From Rhytidiadelphus loreus (Eukaryota; Streptophyta; Bryopsida; Hypnales; Hylocomiaceae), in contig OX344761.1 in NCBI GenBank assembly GCA_947034895.1, forward strand, positions 89,355,447 to 89,419,446: 64,000 nucleotides of DNA. Reading direction: 5' to 3'. Each line of letters begins with the position of its first letter. Position 1 is the stretch's first letter. The notes beneath the pieces are model-generated. The model searched no databases and was not told the origin of the DNA. It saw only the letters and a program-made list of their open reading frames with translations. Below, in pieces: positions 34,161-46,836 of the stretch. The translations under genes and the position numbers were made by a program.

Positions 34161-36880
34161 GAAGGTATGTATGGACTAGGTAATTGTAAAGCAAGACAAC
34201 TTATCAAGAATAATCATCAGTTAGGACTTACCAAGCTGCTGACAGCAAGGTTGGTACTGTCTTGGGATTATTCTTGATGATTTGGCCTACTTTGTAATTA
34301 TTGGACATAATGTCAATGTAGGAGAATTGAGCTCTTTGACTTCTTGGATTGCTTAACCAATGAAAACATGCCACAATAGCGAAAGTCTTGTGCAGTTAGA
34401 TAATGTTAGGTGGATCTGCATTCACTAAGTTAATATCGGTTAGTAGGAGTAGGGATTTCTCTCACTACCAGACCATTGAAATTTCTACTTCATATCCACC
34501 TTGTTAAAAATTTGCACAAGGCAAGCAATGAGCATTATTAGTCTTAATCTACCTCTCCTTACCCAATCGAAACATGCCTTGAGATCAAAACTCTTTTGCA
34601 TTGACATTATGTAATGATTAATCACCATTAGAGGCAATTGAGCATACTTACTATTCAATATTTATAGGCATCAATTTTACATAGAGTTGTTTAAATTAAT
34701 AAAAGAAAAACTAACTCCCCATGTTGCTCACTATAGTGCCATTTAATTGCCTCTAAGTATACTAACATGGTAACATTGTCCTAGTTGCCAGCTCACAAAA
34801 TGTGGGCACATTTTTTGTGGTAAGGTCTTGGAAATTAAATGGTTTGGATACTCCTAGTTGCAGTTAACCACCAACTTAGGGTTGCTTTACACTATGGTAG
34901 AAAAATGCACTAGTTGGTGTGAGTGTTTCTAACTCCACCCTTAAGTCAGAAAGTTGCACACAGGTTCTAGCGGCATAAGTTAGTAAATTCACTAAATTAT
35001 AAGGGTGAATGTAAACGTAGTGTTCTTTGGCCTTCTAAGCAATGGACACTTTGTTATGTTGATTTTTACCTAATCTAAGTATTTCAAAACACTCTAATAG
35101 TTAAGAAATAAAGGTTATTGAGGGTTAGTTAAATGCGATTAAACTTCTAGCTAAACTAAAATTCTATTTAAGCTAAATCAGAGAAGACAATTTGCCCTTT
35201 CCAAAATGGTAAAGCAAGTTGGATTCTGATATTTCTAGTGAAAGTTATGCATGGATGAAATTCGACCCTAATTCTATCCTAAAAACTTCATCCGTCAACT
35301 AAAAATAGCAAACTAATGTGAAATAAATCTAAATTTCAGGGTTGAAAGGTCAATTAAGTTAACTAATGGACTTTTATGAGAAAACCTAATTTTGACCTAT
35401 TTTAAGAATTTCATCCAAATCTTCATCCACACTTTTATCCTTCTAAATTAGAGTAATTTTAAAAGTAAAAGGTGGATTTGGAATCTTCAAAAGATTCTCT
35501 AAAAGATTATGGGTTCAAAAGATTCCCTAGTCATGCCTTGAGAATATTCCTAATTGTTCTTTAATTAATCCTAATTCTAAATTATTATTCTAAATTTAGT
35601 GATTTTTAGGATTTTATGGTTTTTATGGGTAAAGTGATAAATTATCTTCCTATTAAGGTAAAAAGTAAGAATTTAGGACTTTTAGGTGAAAACTTTTAAA
35701 TGGATGAAAATTCCCCTTAGTTGGATGGAATTCGTTCCTTTAATAATTTTCAAGAGGATAAGGAGATAAATTAGGTTTTGACTTTCCTTAATTATTCTAT
35801 TATTCCCTAAGTTCCTAAATTAGGTTAGATTCCTTTTGAGATTCTTTGGATGAAATTACTACTTATTGTCCAAGTTAATTCAAAGTTAATCTAATTATTA
35901 CTTTTGTAATTAAATTGCTAAAGGTTTTCTAACAAATTGTAAATTCTTAACTAGCTATTGAGTTCCTAATTGTTAATTTTGTTAGTTTTAGTTTTCTAGT
36001 CTAATTTTTAAAGAATGAAAGCAAAAGGAAAGACAAAAGACAAGTTTTGAAAATCATACCTCGGTATCGAGAATGTCGGTGGATCCGTCATCGCAAAATA
36101 CCATCATGATTGTATCCACGAAGTCCTCCATTATCTTCCATGAATTCGCAAAATTAGTTATTTGTTGTTGAAGTATAGTTGTTTAAGACCTTATCTAGGA
36201 ACCAATTTTGTTAGTTTTGACAATTTAAAACTAATCCTTTGATTTTTCGGGATTTAAACTAAATGATAAATTTAATTCTATTTTCCCAAGTTTTCAATGA
36301 ATAGTAGTTTTATTCGTTTGCAAATTGTTTAATAGTTTTTAGTTTAATATTCCAAAGATATTAGTTGTTTTTTGTTTCTATCTGTTTGGCTTTTTAGGCC
36401 TAGTAAAACAAATCCCCAAACTACAAACAAACAACTAATTTGGCTTTGAAATCCTAATTAATAACTAAAACCAAATGAATGAATAGTATTCTAATAAAAT
36501 AATAAAAAACAATCAAAAACAAATCTATCAATGAATAGTAGAAAGAATAAACCGAATAAACAATATCAAAACAATTAATTGATGAATAGTTAGATTCTTA
36601 CCTTAATAGTTTTTTAGTCTTCTAATTCCTTCACGTGTCAAATTTCTTCCTTCTTATTCTTCTCCTTCTTCCAATTGTTGTTGTTGTTAGTTGAGTTTCC
36701 GCTATGGAGTTTTGGCAATCTAGTGTTGTAATGATAATTAAGATTATGAGAGTTTTGGGAAATTTCCCAAAGGCACTCAAAATTTGAACGTGTCTCCAAC
36801 TATCGATTATGAGAGTTGAGGGTTTTGAATTAACCTTACCTTTTGTTTTAAGAGCTGAGTTCTATAAGCAATGTATGTTG
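34161..36880. other. AT-rich, no gene found
   Basis: There is no open frame of note. A short stretch at about 36055-36160 reads on the minus strand as a possible exon (MEDFVDTIMMVFCDDGSTD) followed by a GTATGA donor-like word, but it has no recognisable family. No terminal repeats were found. Confidence 0.4.
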
Positions 36881-37270
36881 GGTCGTAACGAGCCCTGGAT
36901 CATTTAGATCATGGATCCAACAACCCTATCTGCTCAACAGAAGGCACTTCCGGCTCCTGACGTTCCCAATGCTCCCCCGACGTTCTCCTGGCTTCCGTTA
37001 GCCCTGGTTCCCCGTCGTTCTTCCAGCAACCTGGTCCCCCGCTCCTCCGCATTGCCACGTGGCACGTCACGATTGGTCCGTCGCGGTCGGCCGTCGTCAG
37101 GTCTTGTTTGTTCGTCGTCGGTCTGGTTCATTCGTCGTTGGTCTCTCCGTCCGAACTGATCCCTCCTTCCGACTGGTCCTTCTTTCCGAATTGATCTTTC
37201 CTTCCGAACTGATCCCTCTTTTTGAACTGGTCCTTCCTTGCCTTCGGGCTGAACTGGATAATTTAGACTA
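36881..37270. other. GC-rich island of unknown nature
   Basis: The GC content rises sharply and the right part is a degenerate tandem of CTTTCCGAACTGATCC-like words (about 37150-37245). Open frames exist on both strands (82 codons at 36911-37159), but their content is low-complexity Ser, Arg and Pro. It could be part of a retroelement leader or LTR. Confidence 0.4.
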
Positions 37271-37548
37271 AAAACTTGGAATTTTATTTAAAGACTATAC
37301 CTGTAAACATTACTAAACAACATAAAAGAAATTAACTTTTTATGAATTTAATGAAAAATAAATAAATCCAAACTGATGTTTATGGATTTTTAAGATGAAA
37401 ATGAAGATCTAGCCAATTAATCAAAAGCAAATAACAATGGCCAACGTGGAAGCGAAATACCTTCACCACTTGTCCAAAATCAAAAGAGAATTAAAACAAA
37501 GGAACTTTGGACTTTAAAAGAATCTTTTCCCCAAAATTCTTATTTTTA

Positions 37549-38070
37549 AAGTCAAAGCTTCGCCGTACGGGATAAACCTAAGTTTCCAATGGCAAATTTT
37601 TAACTTTTAAAAGTCAAAGCTCCGCCGTGCAGGGGCTATCCTAGGCAACACAAAAGATTTAAGAAATTAATATTAAAAACTACTCGTTTCCAGGACTTTT
37701 AAAAGTCAAAGCTCCGCCGTGCGGGAGCAACCCCAGGAATTAACTGACAACTTTAAGTTTCAAGTACCTGTTTCCTGGTTTCAAAGTCAAAGCTCCGCCG
37801 TGCGGGAGCAACCCCAAGAATTAACTGACAACTTTAAGTTTCAAGTACTCGTTTCCAGGTTTCAAAGTCAAAGCTCCTCCATACCGAAGCAACCCCAAGA
37901 ATAACCAGTATCCAAGGACCCAAACTAATATTTTGAAAACTTAATTCTTAAAGGAGGTACATATGACAGTGTTTAACCGAACATTAAAAACTAATTTCCA
38001 AAATTCCAAACAAAGTTTTAGTTTAATCACTAAATGAGGTACACATGACAGAGTTTAACCGAACATTAGC
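37549..38070. repeat. Repeat zone with 81-82-bp period
   Basis: The word GTCAAAGCTCCGCCGTGCGG recurs with variations at about 37551, 37614, 37705, 37786 and 37867; the last three are spaced exactly 81 bp. A second pair, AGGTACAYATGACAGWGTTT, is spaced 82 bp (37955, 38037). Because 81 is divisible by three, an open frame crosses the units, but it is a by-product of the repeat. Confidence 0.8.
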
Positions 38071-40314
38071 AATTATTCAAACCAAACACCCGTTATACAA
38101 CGAGCTTTGGCACGCGGTGATGCTCAAAACCTTTTGGCAAGATTTAGCCTTGCCGCTTTAAAGTTTTAAGTTCACAATCTAATATCAATTTGCACAAATG
38201 GTTGGTTAGTATCCAAAAGAACAATAAAATCAAAGTAGAGTTTGGGAACTACTCCCACAACTCCCAAAATATCAAAGTTTTGGAGCTTGAAGCCTCCAAA
38301 TTCAAGAAATACGTTAATTAACACAAACAACACTAGAATTAGGGGATTTCCTCCACCTAAACTCTTGAAAAGCAAAGTTTTGGGGCTTGAAGCCTCCAAA
38401 TTCAAACAAGAAAAGAAAAGAAAGCTTTGAAGGGGCCCTCCGGACCTTCAAAACACAAGAGAATAGAAGAAAATAGAAGAAGAGAGCCAAAAATTGGTTT
38501 AAAAAGTGCTCCGACAAGTGTCGGTAACACGACAAGAGCAACAACAAGAATGAAACAAGAGAATGAGGGCCATGAACAACCTCGAGGAAGGGCCTTATAT
38601 ACTCGCTCCCGACCCCCCCGGTAAGTTGTTTATAATTATTATCTTTTACTTTCAATCTAGATATTTTGCTAAACTACCTAAACGCATTTTCTAAATAATC
38701 TTTGTTTAATGGGAAGGAAGGTTCTCAAGCGAGTTCCTTCTAGGCCCTAAATGGCCTTAGAATCTTTTTCCAAATCAAATATTTGATTTTTCCAAAGATA
38801 TTTTGAAAACCTACCTAATTAACCGAGATATTTTGCATTTTAATCTAGGGTTAGTTCTAAATTGTCTTTCTTTAGTCCAAAAGATGACTTCTTACGCAAG
38901 ATAAGTATCTTGGGCAAATCCAATCTTCGATTTTACAAGAGATATTTGCAAAATCAACCCAGATTAATCCAAAATTACCTTTTAAAAGTCAAACGAAGGG
39001 CTGACCCTCTCTATCTTTTGAGGGATAACTCGAAACTGAAAACAAACTACGCCATCGCGTTCAAAAGACCCCAATTAGCCTAAAGGACCCCTTACCCCTA
39101 ACTCTCTAGCCGTTTTAACGCACAAATTAGAGTCACGGTAACTCAGAACAAAAGTTTAAAATCTAACTTTTGGAGTTTGCGTTTTTTGATGAAACTGTTG
39201 GTCTTGGGTGGTTTAGAATATTCGTGGGAGTAAGAATTGACCCTTGAAACGCTCCATTTGGACACCGCTAGCTCCTGGTACGCTGGTCAATCCGCCTCCA
39301 AGTTGTAAATTCTTGTAAAATTCGTTGTCGGTCCTAATTCTGGTAGTTGGGAATGTCGGAATGTCTTCAAACTTGACAGGGCTCTTTATTGGCACACAAA
39401 ACACTATACTAATATTTAGTGAGATTTTACCGCAACATTGGTAATTTCTAGGAATTTACGAATGCAGTTTTAAGCGGTTGACATCCATGCAGTCATCGTG
39501 GAGTTTTGTAAAATCCCAAAACTTTTGGGCAATCTTCTACAAGATGTCCATCAACTAAGGGCAAAACCAAATCTCCAATAAGAATGTTATTTTTAGCAAT
39601 TCTTTAATAATTTCCACTCGGGGGGAATTATTCTTGATACCGGGGGAATTATTCTTGATATCAGGGGAATCTTGGATGATTGGGCTTCTATTTGACCTCC
39701 TGGCATGCTTTGACCTAGAAAAGCACCTTTCTGTATGTTCCAATCATCATTTCCTCCATCTTGGTCTGTGAATGAATGTATTTCTCAAAATTACCTGCAA
39801 ACAACAAATCTAACTCTTTCGAATTGGATTTGGATTGACTCTGACTTGACTCTAATTCTTAACCAGTTTGTTACATGTATACTTATAGCTGTTGTATTAC
39901 ATGAACAAGACACTAGGACTAGTTGACTCTCAAATTCTCACTTCACTCGAAATTACTAACTTAACTACTTAATTTTATTAATAAGACCTAAACTTAGTGA
40001 AAATGCAACGTTTTTCATGTTTCACGCGTTTAAGGCCATTACATACCCCTTTGGTAGGGACTTCTACCAAAACCCTCAATAATTATATTTTTATATGTTT
40101 TTTTCTATTTTTCACTCAAAAATTAATTAAAAATCGCGAAAAATAAGTTCAGAGTTCCAAGTGCCAACTTAAGGGCTCACAGTTGGTCAAGAAGTTTTGG
40201 CCAAAACATGGTTATTTGAGGCAATCAGTATGGTGGGATGCTGGACAAGATAGAGAGATAATAAATTATAATGCCTTTAGAACATCACAAAGTTTAGACC
40301 CTACGATTTGGCAG
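38071..40314. other. No gene; direct repeats and a TATA-like word
   Basis: A direct repeat (CAAAGTTTTGGRGCTTGAAG and on through CTCCAAATTCAA) lies at about 38272 and 38372. A TATA-like word TTATATACTC occurs at 38594-38603. Together with the preceding repeat zone this could be the decayed LTR and leader of a retroelement, but no coding domain or LTR pair is visible. Confidence 0.35.
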
Positions 40315-40584
40315 CAATTATCGTGCGGTTATTGTTGTTTCATGGGTTCGTACCATAATCGCACTGGCTTAGTGTATTTTTAGGCACTGAATCAGTGCAA
40401 AAACAATGAATATCAATAGTGTACGGTTTATGTATTTTAAACATACAATTGTTGTGCCAAAACTGCACAACAATCATATAGTTAAAATACATAAAACGTA
40501 CGCTATTGATATTCATTGTTTTCACATTGATTCAGTGCGATTATGGTATAAACCCATGAAACAACGATAACTACATGATAGTTG
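40315..40584. mobile_element. 270-bp foldback (MITE-like) element
   Basis: The left arm starts CAATTATCGTGCGGTTATTG and the right arm, inverted, CAACTATCATGTAGTTATCG. Both go on with GTTGTTTCATGGGTT and ACCATAATCGCACTG, and pair again through CAATGAATATCAATAG near the loop. No target duplication was found, so the superfamily is unknown. Confidence 0.7.
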
Positions 40585-41434
40585 TTAACAATCCGTCTAT
40601 CCTTAAGTTTGAGATGAGTCTTGACTAATTGTAGTGTAAACACCAAGTAGAGAAGTCTTTTGATGGAACAACTTCACAAATTAAAGTCTATTGAACAACT
40701 TCAGTAAGAAGAGAGTTTTAATTGGTCACATTAGAAACCATAAATTCCTAGTGGTCCCCAAGGACATATTTTGTACATTTAGGGGCTACAAGGAGCTTTA
40801 AGAAGTTGTAACTTTTGCATCGATTGCTAAAATTCAATAAAAAAAAATGTTAGAAAAAATGTTTTCCCTTTTCTAGTTTGTGTGTTACAATTTTCAAATC
40901 AATTTAGTATGTATTGAATTTTTGGAAATCACTTAACTACATAGGGTTCAATTTTAGTTCACGAAAGTGTATTTTGATGGATGCAACTTTGGAGCTTGTT
41001 TCTCCTTCATCCAACATTTGGTGAAGAACAAAATTCATGATTTTCATTTTTCAATTCCCAGTATTACAAAAATATTTTTTCTTGAAAAGGTGCCTCCACC
41101 TAGTCTTCCTTGTTGACTAGTCTTACATCCAAACAAGGAAGTTAACATTTTGATAAGTTTCATCAACTTTTTTGAACTCTAACCGTACAAATTCAAACTA
41201 AACATATTAAAGATCACATAATTAGGAAAAGAAAACACAAGAGTATCAATTATAGATTGAAAGATCAGTATAATGTTTAGATCGTGAAGATGTTAAACTA
41301 TGAAAGTGATTTGAAGTCTTTGAATCTTCTTTTCACATGTCAAATTTGAAATGGAGGTCACCAAAATGAGGTTAAAGGACATAATATATATCCACAATCA
41401 ATTTACATATTTTAAAAATCTAATCTACAACTTT
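40585..41434. other. AT-rich dispersed-repeat DNA, no gene
   Basis: The wording around 40800-40940 (GTTGTAACTTTTGCAT, TTTTCAAATCAAT) recurs at 43955-44055. No protein is recognisable. Confidence 0.45.
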
Positions 41435-42372
41435 TGAATCCCTAAAGTCCCATTGTCCCTTTAAGAGACAAAATGTATTTTGGGTAGGTTCTTATGGTCT
41501 CAATATTTGTTGTGATTTTTTGAAACTTTTTTTGAAGATAGAAAAACACATTAGCTTTTAGGAATATAATTTGTACTTCAATTTGTGCTTGGGAGCAAAA
41601 ATTATGGCACAATAAGCCCAAATTTTAGTTTGGTGGGTAGAAAAAAATCCCTACAAATACTTTAAATAATTCTTTAAAAATTTGTTTCACCTAGACTATA
41701 TTTTTATCTACATAGAAAGCATTGATTTATTCCATTTTGATTTGTTATGTGAAGGTCATGGACAATCTTATTTTGGGGGAAATTAAAGCATCTTCTTGAA
41801 AAAATAACTTGTAGGATTCATTTCTGAACTCAATTATAACAATTTTTCAAAAAAACAAGTTTCACAAGGTTAAAATCTCTTTTTAGAACAATCTCATTGT
41901 TGAGATTAGTGTGTTTCAATTCCTTCTTAAAGCTATTCACTGTACAATTTTTCCTTCAATTTTGAACCTATTTCTATTTAACAATTTTTTAATGAGTGAA
42001 AATTAAGTGGGTTTCCTTTTAATTTTGTTTCTTAGACTCTCAATTCAATTCTTCAACATAAAAAATTAGAAATTCAAAACTAATAGTGAAATGTTTTTAA
42101 GTTAAAAAAAATTCAAAGCCCCAAAATCGAATTGAGCATGCAAGGTGCCAAAAACTTATTCTTTTCACTTCAAATGAAAATATCTTGACTCTAATATATG
42201 CAGTCTAAGTTTCTAAATTTTTTTTTACATTATCTTATACTAGTCTAATAAAAGATCCTATAGTAAAAGATGCAAAAGAAAAGAATTTAAAAGTCTTTTG
42301 CTCCTTGCATTAGAAATGACAGTTTTGAGTGTTTTTTGATGGAAAGAAAGGCCTTGGGACTTTAGGGGTTAA
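41435..42372. mobile_element. Candidate TTAA-flanked (piggyBac-like) element, 0.94 kb
   Basis: The left end CCCTAAAGTCCCA follows TGAA (likely mutated TTAA), and the right end GGGACTTTAGGGG is followed by TTAA. The ends are inverted repeats of about 13 bp. The right 380 bp matches 20677-21036. There is no coding capacity. Confidence 0.5.
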
Positions 42373-42899
42373 AATGAATTTCTATTGTTATTTTTTCTCC
42401 AAGATTTAGTGTATTTGAGGCTCATTTACAAGAGCCATGAATACTAGAAAATCAAGATTTGCAATGGACAACCTTGCATAAAATCTTGAATAGAAAAATC
42501 ATAAACATTCAATTTCAAAATTGGATTATTGACACTAGATCTAGACTTCAAGATGAATTCATCCTTAAAGAAATACTAAAAATACTAACTTGATAAACTA
42601 AGTTGCAAACTGAGCACTTTCATCAGGATCTCTATCAATATGTTGAGCATCCCAAGATCAAAATTTAAATTCAAAATTTCAGTGGTCTGAAGTATAATTG
42701 AGCTGTAGCAGTCTTTTAAAAGAACTATTGATTAATGATGAGTAGTTGGACTATACTACCAAACTTGTCACATATTAATAATATAATGAAGTTGGAATTC
42801 TCCAAAGGCCATGTTTCTTGTTTGGGGGGGTTGAGGCCGCCCGAAATATTTCATCTTCGGAGAACTCCCCTTACAAAAAGTGTTGCCACATAGGTAGCT
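42373..42899. other. No recognised feature
   Basis: AT-rich DNA with no open frame or repeat of note apart from a G-run at about 42822-42830. Confidence 0.5.
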
Positions 42900-43445
42900 A
42901 AGGTAAACCAGCCTATGACAGGCAAATCTCCTATGACAGGCTCCTAGAGAATTACCCATTACAGTCTTAAATCAACCCATGACAAACTTTTTCCAATAAA
43001 TGGGGTTAGAACTGCATTTGATTAATTTGTGACCATAATCAAAGCCTTGGGAAATGGTCATGAAGTTATTGGTAACTGTCTTAGGACACTTACCCATTTT
43101 CAGTGTAAACTGGTAGTAAAAAGTTATTTTGTAATTCTTTCATGTCATGTCCATATTAGGAAATCTTGGAGCCATGTTAGAAAATGTTTTGACTGCATTA
43201 GGTGGTTAGATGACCATCATGGAAACACTTTTCTGTTGATTTGGGGTAGTCTACAGACTCTTTAAAGCCAACTGCACAGCAGACTTCAAAAATTCATAAA
43301 AAATTCATTTTTTGTCCAAAAAATAAAATTTCACTTGCTCTCTGCATTCCTCATGTTTATCTTCATAGAGAAATTTTTTAAATTTTTTTCAAAAATGTGA
43401 ACATGGCAAACCAGCCATTCTGCCTGTCATAGGTTGGTTTACCTT
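42900..43445. mobile_element. 546-bp element bounded by 25-bp inverted repeats
   Basis: The left end AAGGTAAACCAGCCTATGAC and the inverted right end AAGGTAAACCAACCTATGAC differ at one base across 25. Partial copies of the CCTATGACAGGC word repeat just inside the left end and ACCAGCC just inside the right. No target duplication could be identified, and the internal 78-codon frame (43029-43265) is unknown. Confidence 0.55.
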
Positions 43446-44779
43446 GTCATTTTTTCATCCATGCTTGTAGTTCTCCATTAGATACGTCTTGGCCTTAATG
43501 TAAACTTAATCTAGTGAAGAACAAAATTTGCTCCAATCATATCATTTCTCCATTTCCCTACCATTCTTAATCAATGCACTTCTCCATAACAATGTAAAGT
43601 GGCCCTTAGTCATGAGGTTGCACAATTTGCAATCTCATGAGGTCATAATGTATGACTACTCTTGTGAGTTTTGATCTAGGCAAATAACATTGGGTTCATC
43701 AATAACTTGATTGGAGGGCTACAACCCTTGCTAGCTGGTTTTAATTTGAAGGCAATAATGTGCTTCAATCCTTCTATCATTTCTTATTTGTACTTGGTTG
43801 TGAACATATTACTCCATTGGGGTCAAATTTTTTAGCTTTCAGTTTAGCATACTTCCTATCCTCACTGATTCCTAATGTTGAAAAATGCAGATTAACCCCA
43901 AAGTGCCCTAGGTGACCAAAAGTGTCTCTACATAGTTTGGAAGTCCAAGTCGAAGTGTTGTAACTTTTGCATGCAATGTTCAAATTTAATAAAACTTATT
44001 GGAAAATCTGCACTCTCTATTTTAGTTTATGTGGTAAAATTTTCAAATCAATCGAAGATGTATTCATTTTGTGAGAGCCACACAGCACTACCACAACTTT
44101 GATGGATTTAAGATGACGAATTAGTAAAAAAATTACTAAAATGTTTATTTTAGTGCTAAATGGTCAAGTTGGTTGTGCATATTAAATATATTGCAGGTCC
44201 TCAATGCTAAATGGTCATTACATTACTAAAAAATTATCATCTTTGGTAACTAGTTACTAAAAGATTAAGTTGATTGTGTATAACAAATATATGTCTAGTT
44301 CACAATGCTATCTATCATTGCATTACTAAAATTTGTCCACTTTTATTATTGGTTACTAAATAGACACTTCATGTAAAATATACTTCAAAAAGATCTTTGA
44401 TTTTACATATGAAGCAAGATGTAGCAAGGCACTAAGGTTTCTCACTACTAACCTTTAGGTGAGGAGTTAAACTTCAAAGCTTGTGTTTTAATATTTTGGT
44501 ATTTTGTATTGTCTTTTAAGAATGCTAAAAGGACAAGCAAAACTTGATTGAATTGACATGGTTTAGGAATTCAAAAAAGGTATTTTTAAAGTATGTCCTA
44601 GATTCTTGTTTTTCAATCAATTTTCTTTAAAATATATGACCTTTAATTATATAATTTCTAACTAAATATTGCACTTAATACCAAAAAAATTCTTTTAGTG
44701 TAATCATTTTCCATTGTCACTATAAGGTCATATGCAAGGAATTAGCTCTGTTTGACCAATGAATGTTACTAATGTTGTT
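43446..44779. other. No gene; dispersed repeat copies
   Basis: Bases 43697-43810 are the MITE-free copy of the repeat at 1748-2030. Bases 44400-44690 match 17405-17713. Bases 44090-44360 contain a loose repetition of TTACTAAAA words. Confidence 0.6.
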
Positions 44780-45380
44780 GGGTTCTTGTGGTAAATTTCT
44801 AGTCTAGAAGCCACATCCAATAATACTTTACTAGACTTATTGTTGCTAAGATGTTGTTATGATTTTTTCATTTTGGTGTTGGAAGTGGTGTGTGGCAAGC
44901 ATCCATTGAATTTCTAAATTGTAGAACCTAAAGCTTGTATATTGTTGTTCAAAATTTGGCAGGCCTATGAAGGTGATTCACTCCATTGAATTTCTAAATT
45001 GTAGAACCTAAAGCTTGTATATTGTTGTTCAAAATTTGGCAAGCCTATGAAGGTGATTCACTCCATTGAATTTCTAAATTGTAGAACCTAAAGCTTGTAT
45101 ATTGTTGTTCAAAATTTGGCAGGCCTATGAAGGTGATTCACTTATGATGGTGTCATAGTATATACAAAAATGTTTGGGACTTCTAAACCATCAAGCAAAA
45201 TTGTACCTATTTTTGATGAAGCATCACAAGTTACTTCCTTACCATTAGACTCTTCCGATTTGAATTGTAGCACTGCCTCAAGATTAGTACTAATTGGTTG
45301 TCAATTTTCTTCAATAGGAATTATTTTGTTGCCTTGCCAATTCCAAAGGTTGTCCTTCTATAGGAGAAGTAAATAGACTA
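44780..45380 (+). pseudogene. Second lectin receptor kinase fragment (plus strand)
   Basis: From about 44860 the plus strand reads ILVLEVVCGKHPLNF, a TAA, IVEPKACILLF and WQAYEGDSL, parallel to ILVLEVVCGR...WRAYEAGSL of the kinase at 29.5 kb. Another frame then gives MFGTSKPSS, IFDEASQ and SSDLNCSTASR (45170-45300), parallel to MLGTFEPSS...SSNLSSSTSSR at 18.9 kb. Bases 44860-44790 on the minus strand resemble KSSNVLLD, so the fragment is also rearranged. Stops, a frameshifting triplication and the inversion show that it is dead. It has the same Ser-rich tail as the first copy, so both lack the RPSMRQV segment. Confidence 0.75.
44903..45142. repeat. 80-bp tandem triplication inside the kinase fragment
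   Basis: Units begin at 44903, 44983 and 45063 (CCATTGAATTTCTAAATTGT...) and are almost identical. The 80-bp length shifts the reading frame in each copy. Confidence 0.95.
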
Positions 45381-45429
45381 TTGCAACGAATATAAGACAT
45401 GGAATATGAGTCTTCCATCATGACACTAA

Positions 45430-45690
45430 TAATGCCATTATTGTGAGCCACCAAGTTGCTAAGAATTTACCATTCATTAGAATTCTTGCATATGGTATCT
45501 CAAGTATGTTAGTTGCACATTCTCCTACTTCATTGGTCTAAGTCTTCTATCATTGATTCTACAACGTGAAGACCATGGTGCATGGAATTGTGTTGTTTGG
45601 CACCAATCAATTTCCTTACAGACTACAATGCTAGTTTGAATTGTCACTCTCATCCATTGGTTAGCTTCATAAGGCCCCATAGTCTTTTTT
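45430..45690 (+). repeat. Lectin-kinase 3' flank copy, matching 4670-4930
   Basis: This segment matches the minus strand of 4670-4930 and in part 18600-18779. All three lie just after kinase C-terminal remnants, so they descend from one gene's 3' region. Confidence 0.65.
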
Positions 45691-46640
45691 TGAATGCATG
45701 TGTAAATTTCCTTGATTATTTTGTGTGAAAATTTCCAACTTCAAAATTTTAGGGGGTTATTATTGATTTGCAATGCAATTGTAGATTTGGGGTTTAGAGT
45801 ATACAAGTTGCCTAATATAGTTTACAAAGAAAATTTGGTGTGCTAATTTAGTTTGTTGACAAAAATGTTTCTTATGGCACAAATATTACAATCATTAATC
45901 TAAACAATTAACATTTTATTATCCTAGAATCCCTTCTTAATTAGGGATATTGTAACACTTAATAGAAGATAATTGAAAGTACGAGTTTGATACTTGGACA
46001 TACTTGACTATGTACCGAAAAGATGCGAACATGATGTTTGTATTTCAATTCCTCCACACACACTTCCCTTGGAAAAATCAAGAGCCGTTAATATGAGCTC
46101 AAGACATCCCCCTCCTTAATGCTGTCAATCTTCTAAAAAACTCAAAGCCGTTGATGCTTGTGGAACAACGATCTTGGCCATCCAAATTTGGATATAGAAT
46201 ATGGATACGGTTTCAAACTACAAAATATAAGATGTAGATATGGATATGCTCACAAAATATGAATACGGAATATATATGTATTCACGAGCAAAAAATATAG
46301 ATATATCCTATATGGTTAGCAAATTCTACAAGTTTTCTAAGAATAAAAATATGGGTGTTTGGGGTGGGTTCCACATGTTGAATTCATGAATTCATTTAAT
46401 AGAAGGGATTTGTTCAAAATATTGCTCAAAAGTTTAACAACAAATGGGATAATGCCATGTGTATCCTTTTTGGAAATCATGTGTGGTTTTCTTTGAAAGT
46501 GACAATTTGTCATTATATACCTAGAAGATGCAAACATCTTCTAGGTATTAATATACTATACCTATCCCTCTCTATCACAAGATATTGAGACTAATTCTTA
46601 ATTTTTAGTTAAGGCCTACAAATATGATGACTAAAAGAAA
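45691..46640. other. AT-rich, no gene
   Basis: There is a GATATGGATATG-like simple repeat at about 46190-46320 and nothing else recognisable. Confidence 0.5.
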
Positions 46641-46836
46641 CCCATGTTTTAGGTGACATTTTGTAATTAAATGGATTTTAGGTGATGTCCATTGCAACAA
46701 ACCCATGTTTTTATGTCAACATTGATGTTATGTTGGACGTATTGTTGACATAAAAAAATTAATTTGTTGTAATGGATGTCACCTAAAATATGTTCAAAAA
46801 AATTACAAAACATCACCTAAAACGTAGATTTATGGG
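46641..46836. mobile_element. 196-bp foldback element
   Basis: The arms are CCCATGTTTTAGGTGAC... and, inverted, CCCATAAATCTACGTTTTAGGTGAT, pairing again through GGTGATGTCCATTGCAACAA-like and ATGTCAACA/TGTTGACAT words near the loop. No target duplication is visible. Confidence 0.6.

Noticed and set aside
36911..37159. 82-codon frame in the GC-rich island
   Set aside because: Low-complexity Ser/Arg/Pro content, open frames in several phases and no recognisable family; GC content alone explains the length.
37719..37904. Frame with 27-residue repeats
   Set aside because: It is a translation of the 81-bp tandem repeat and has no start context or homology that I can recognise.
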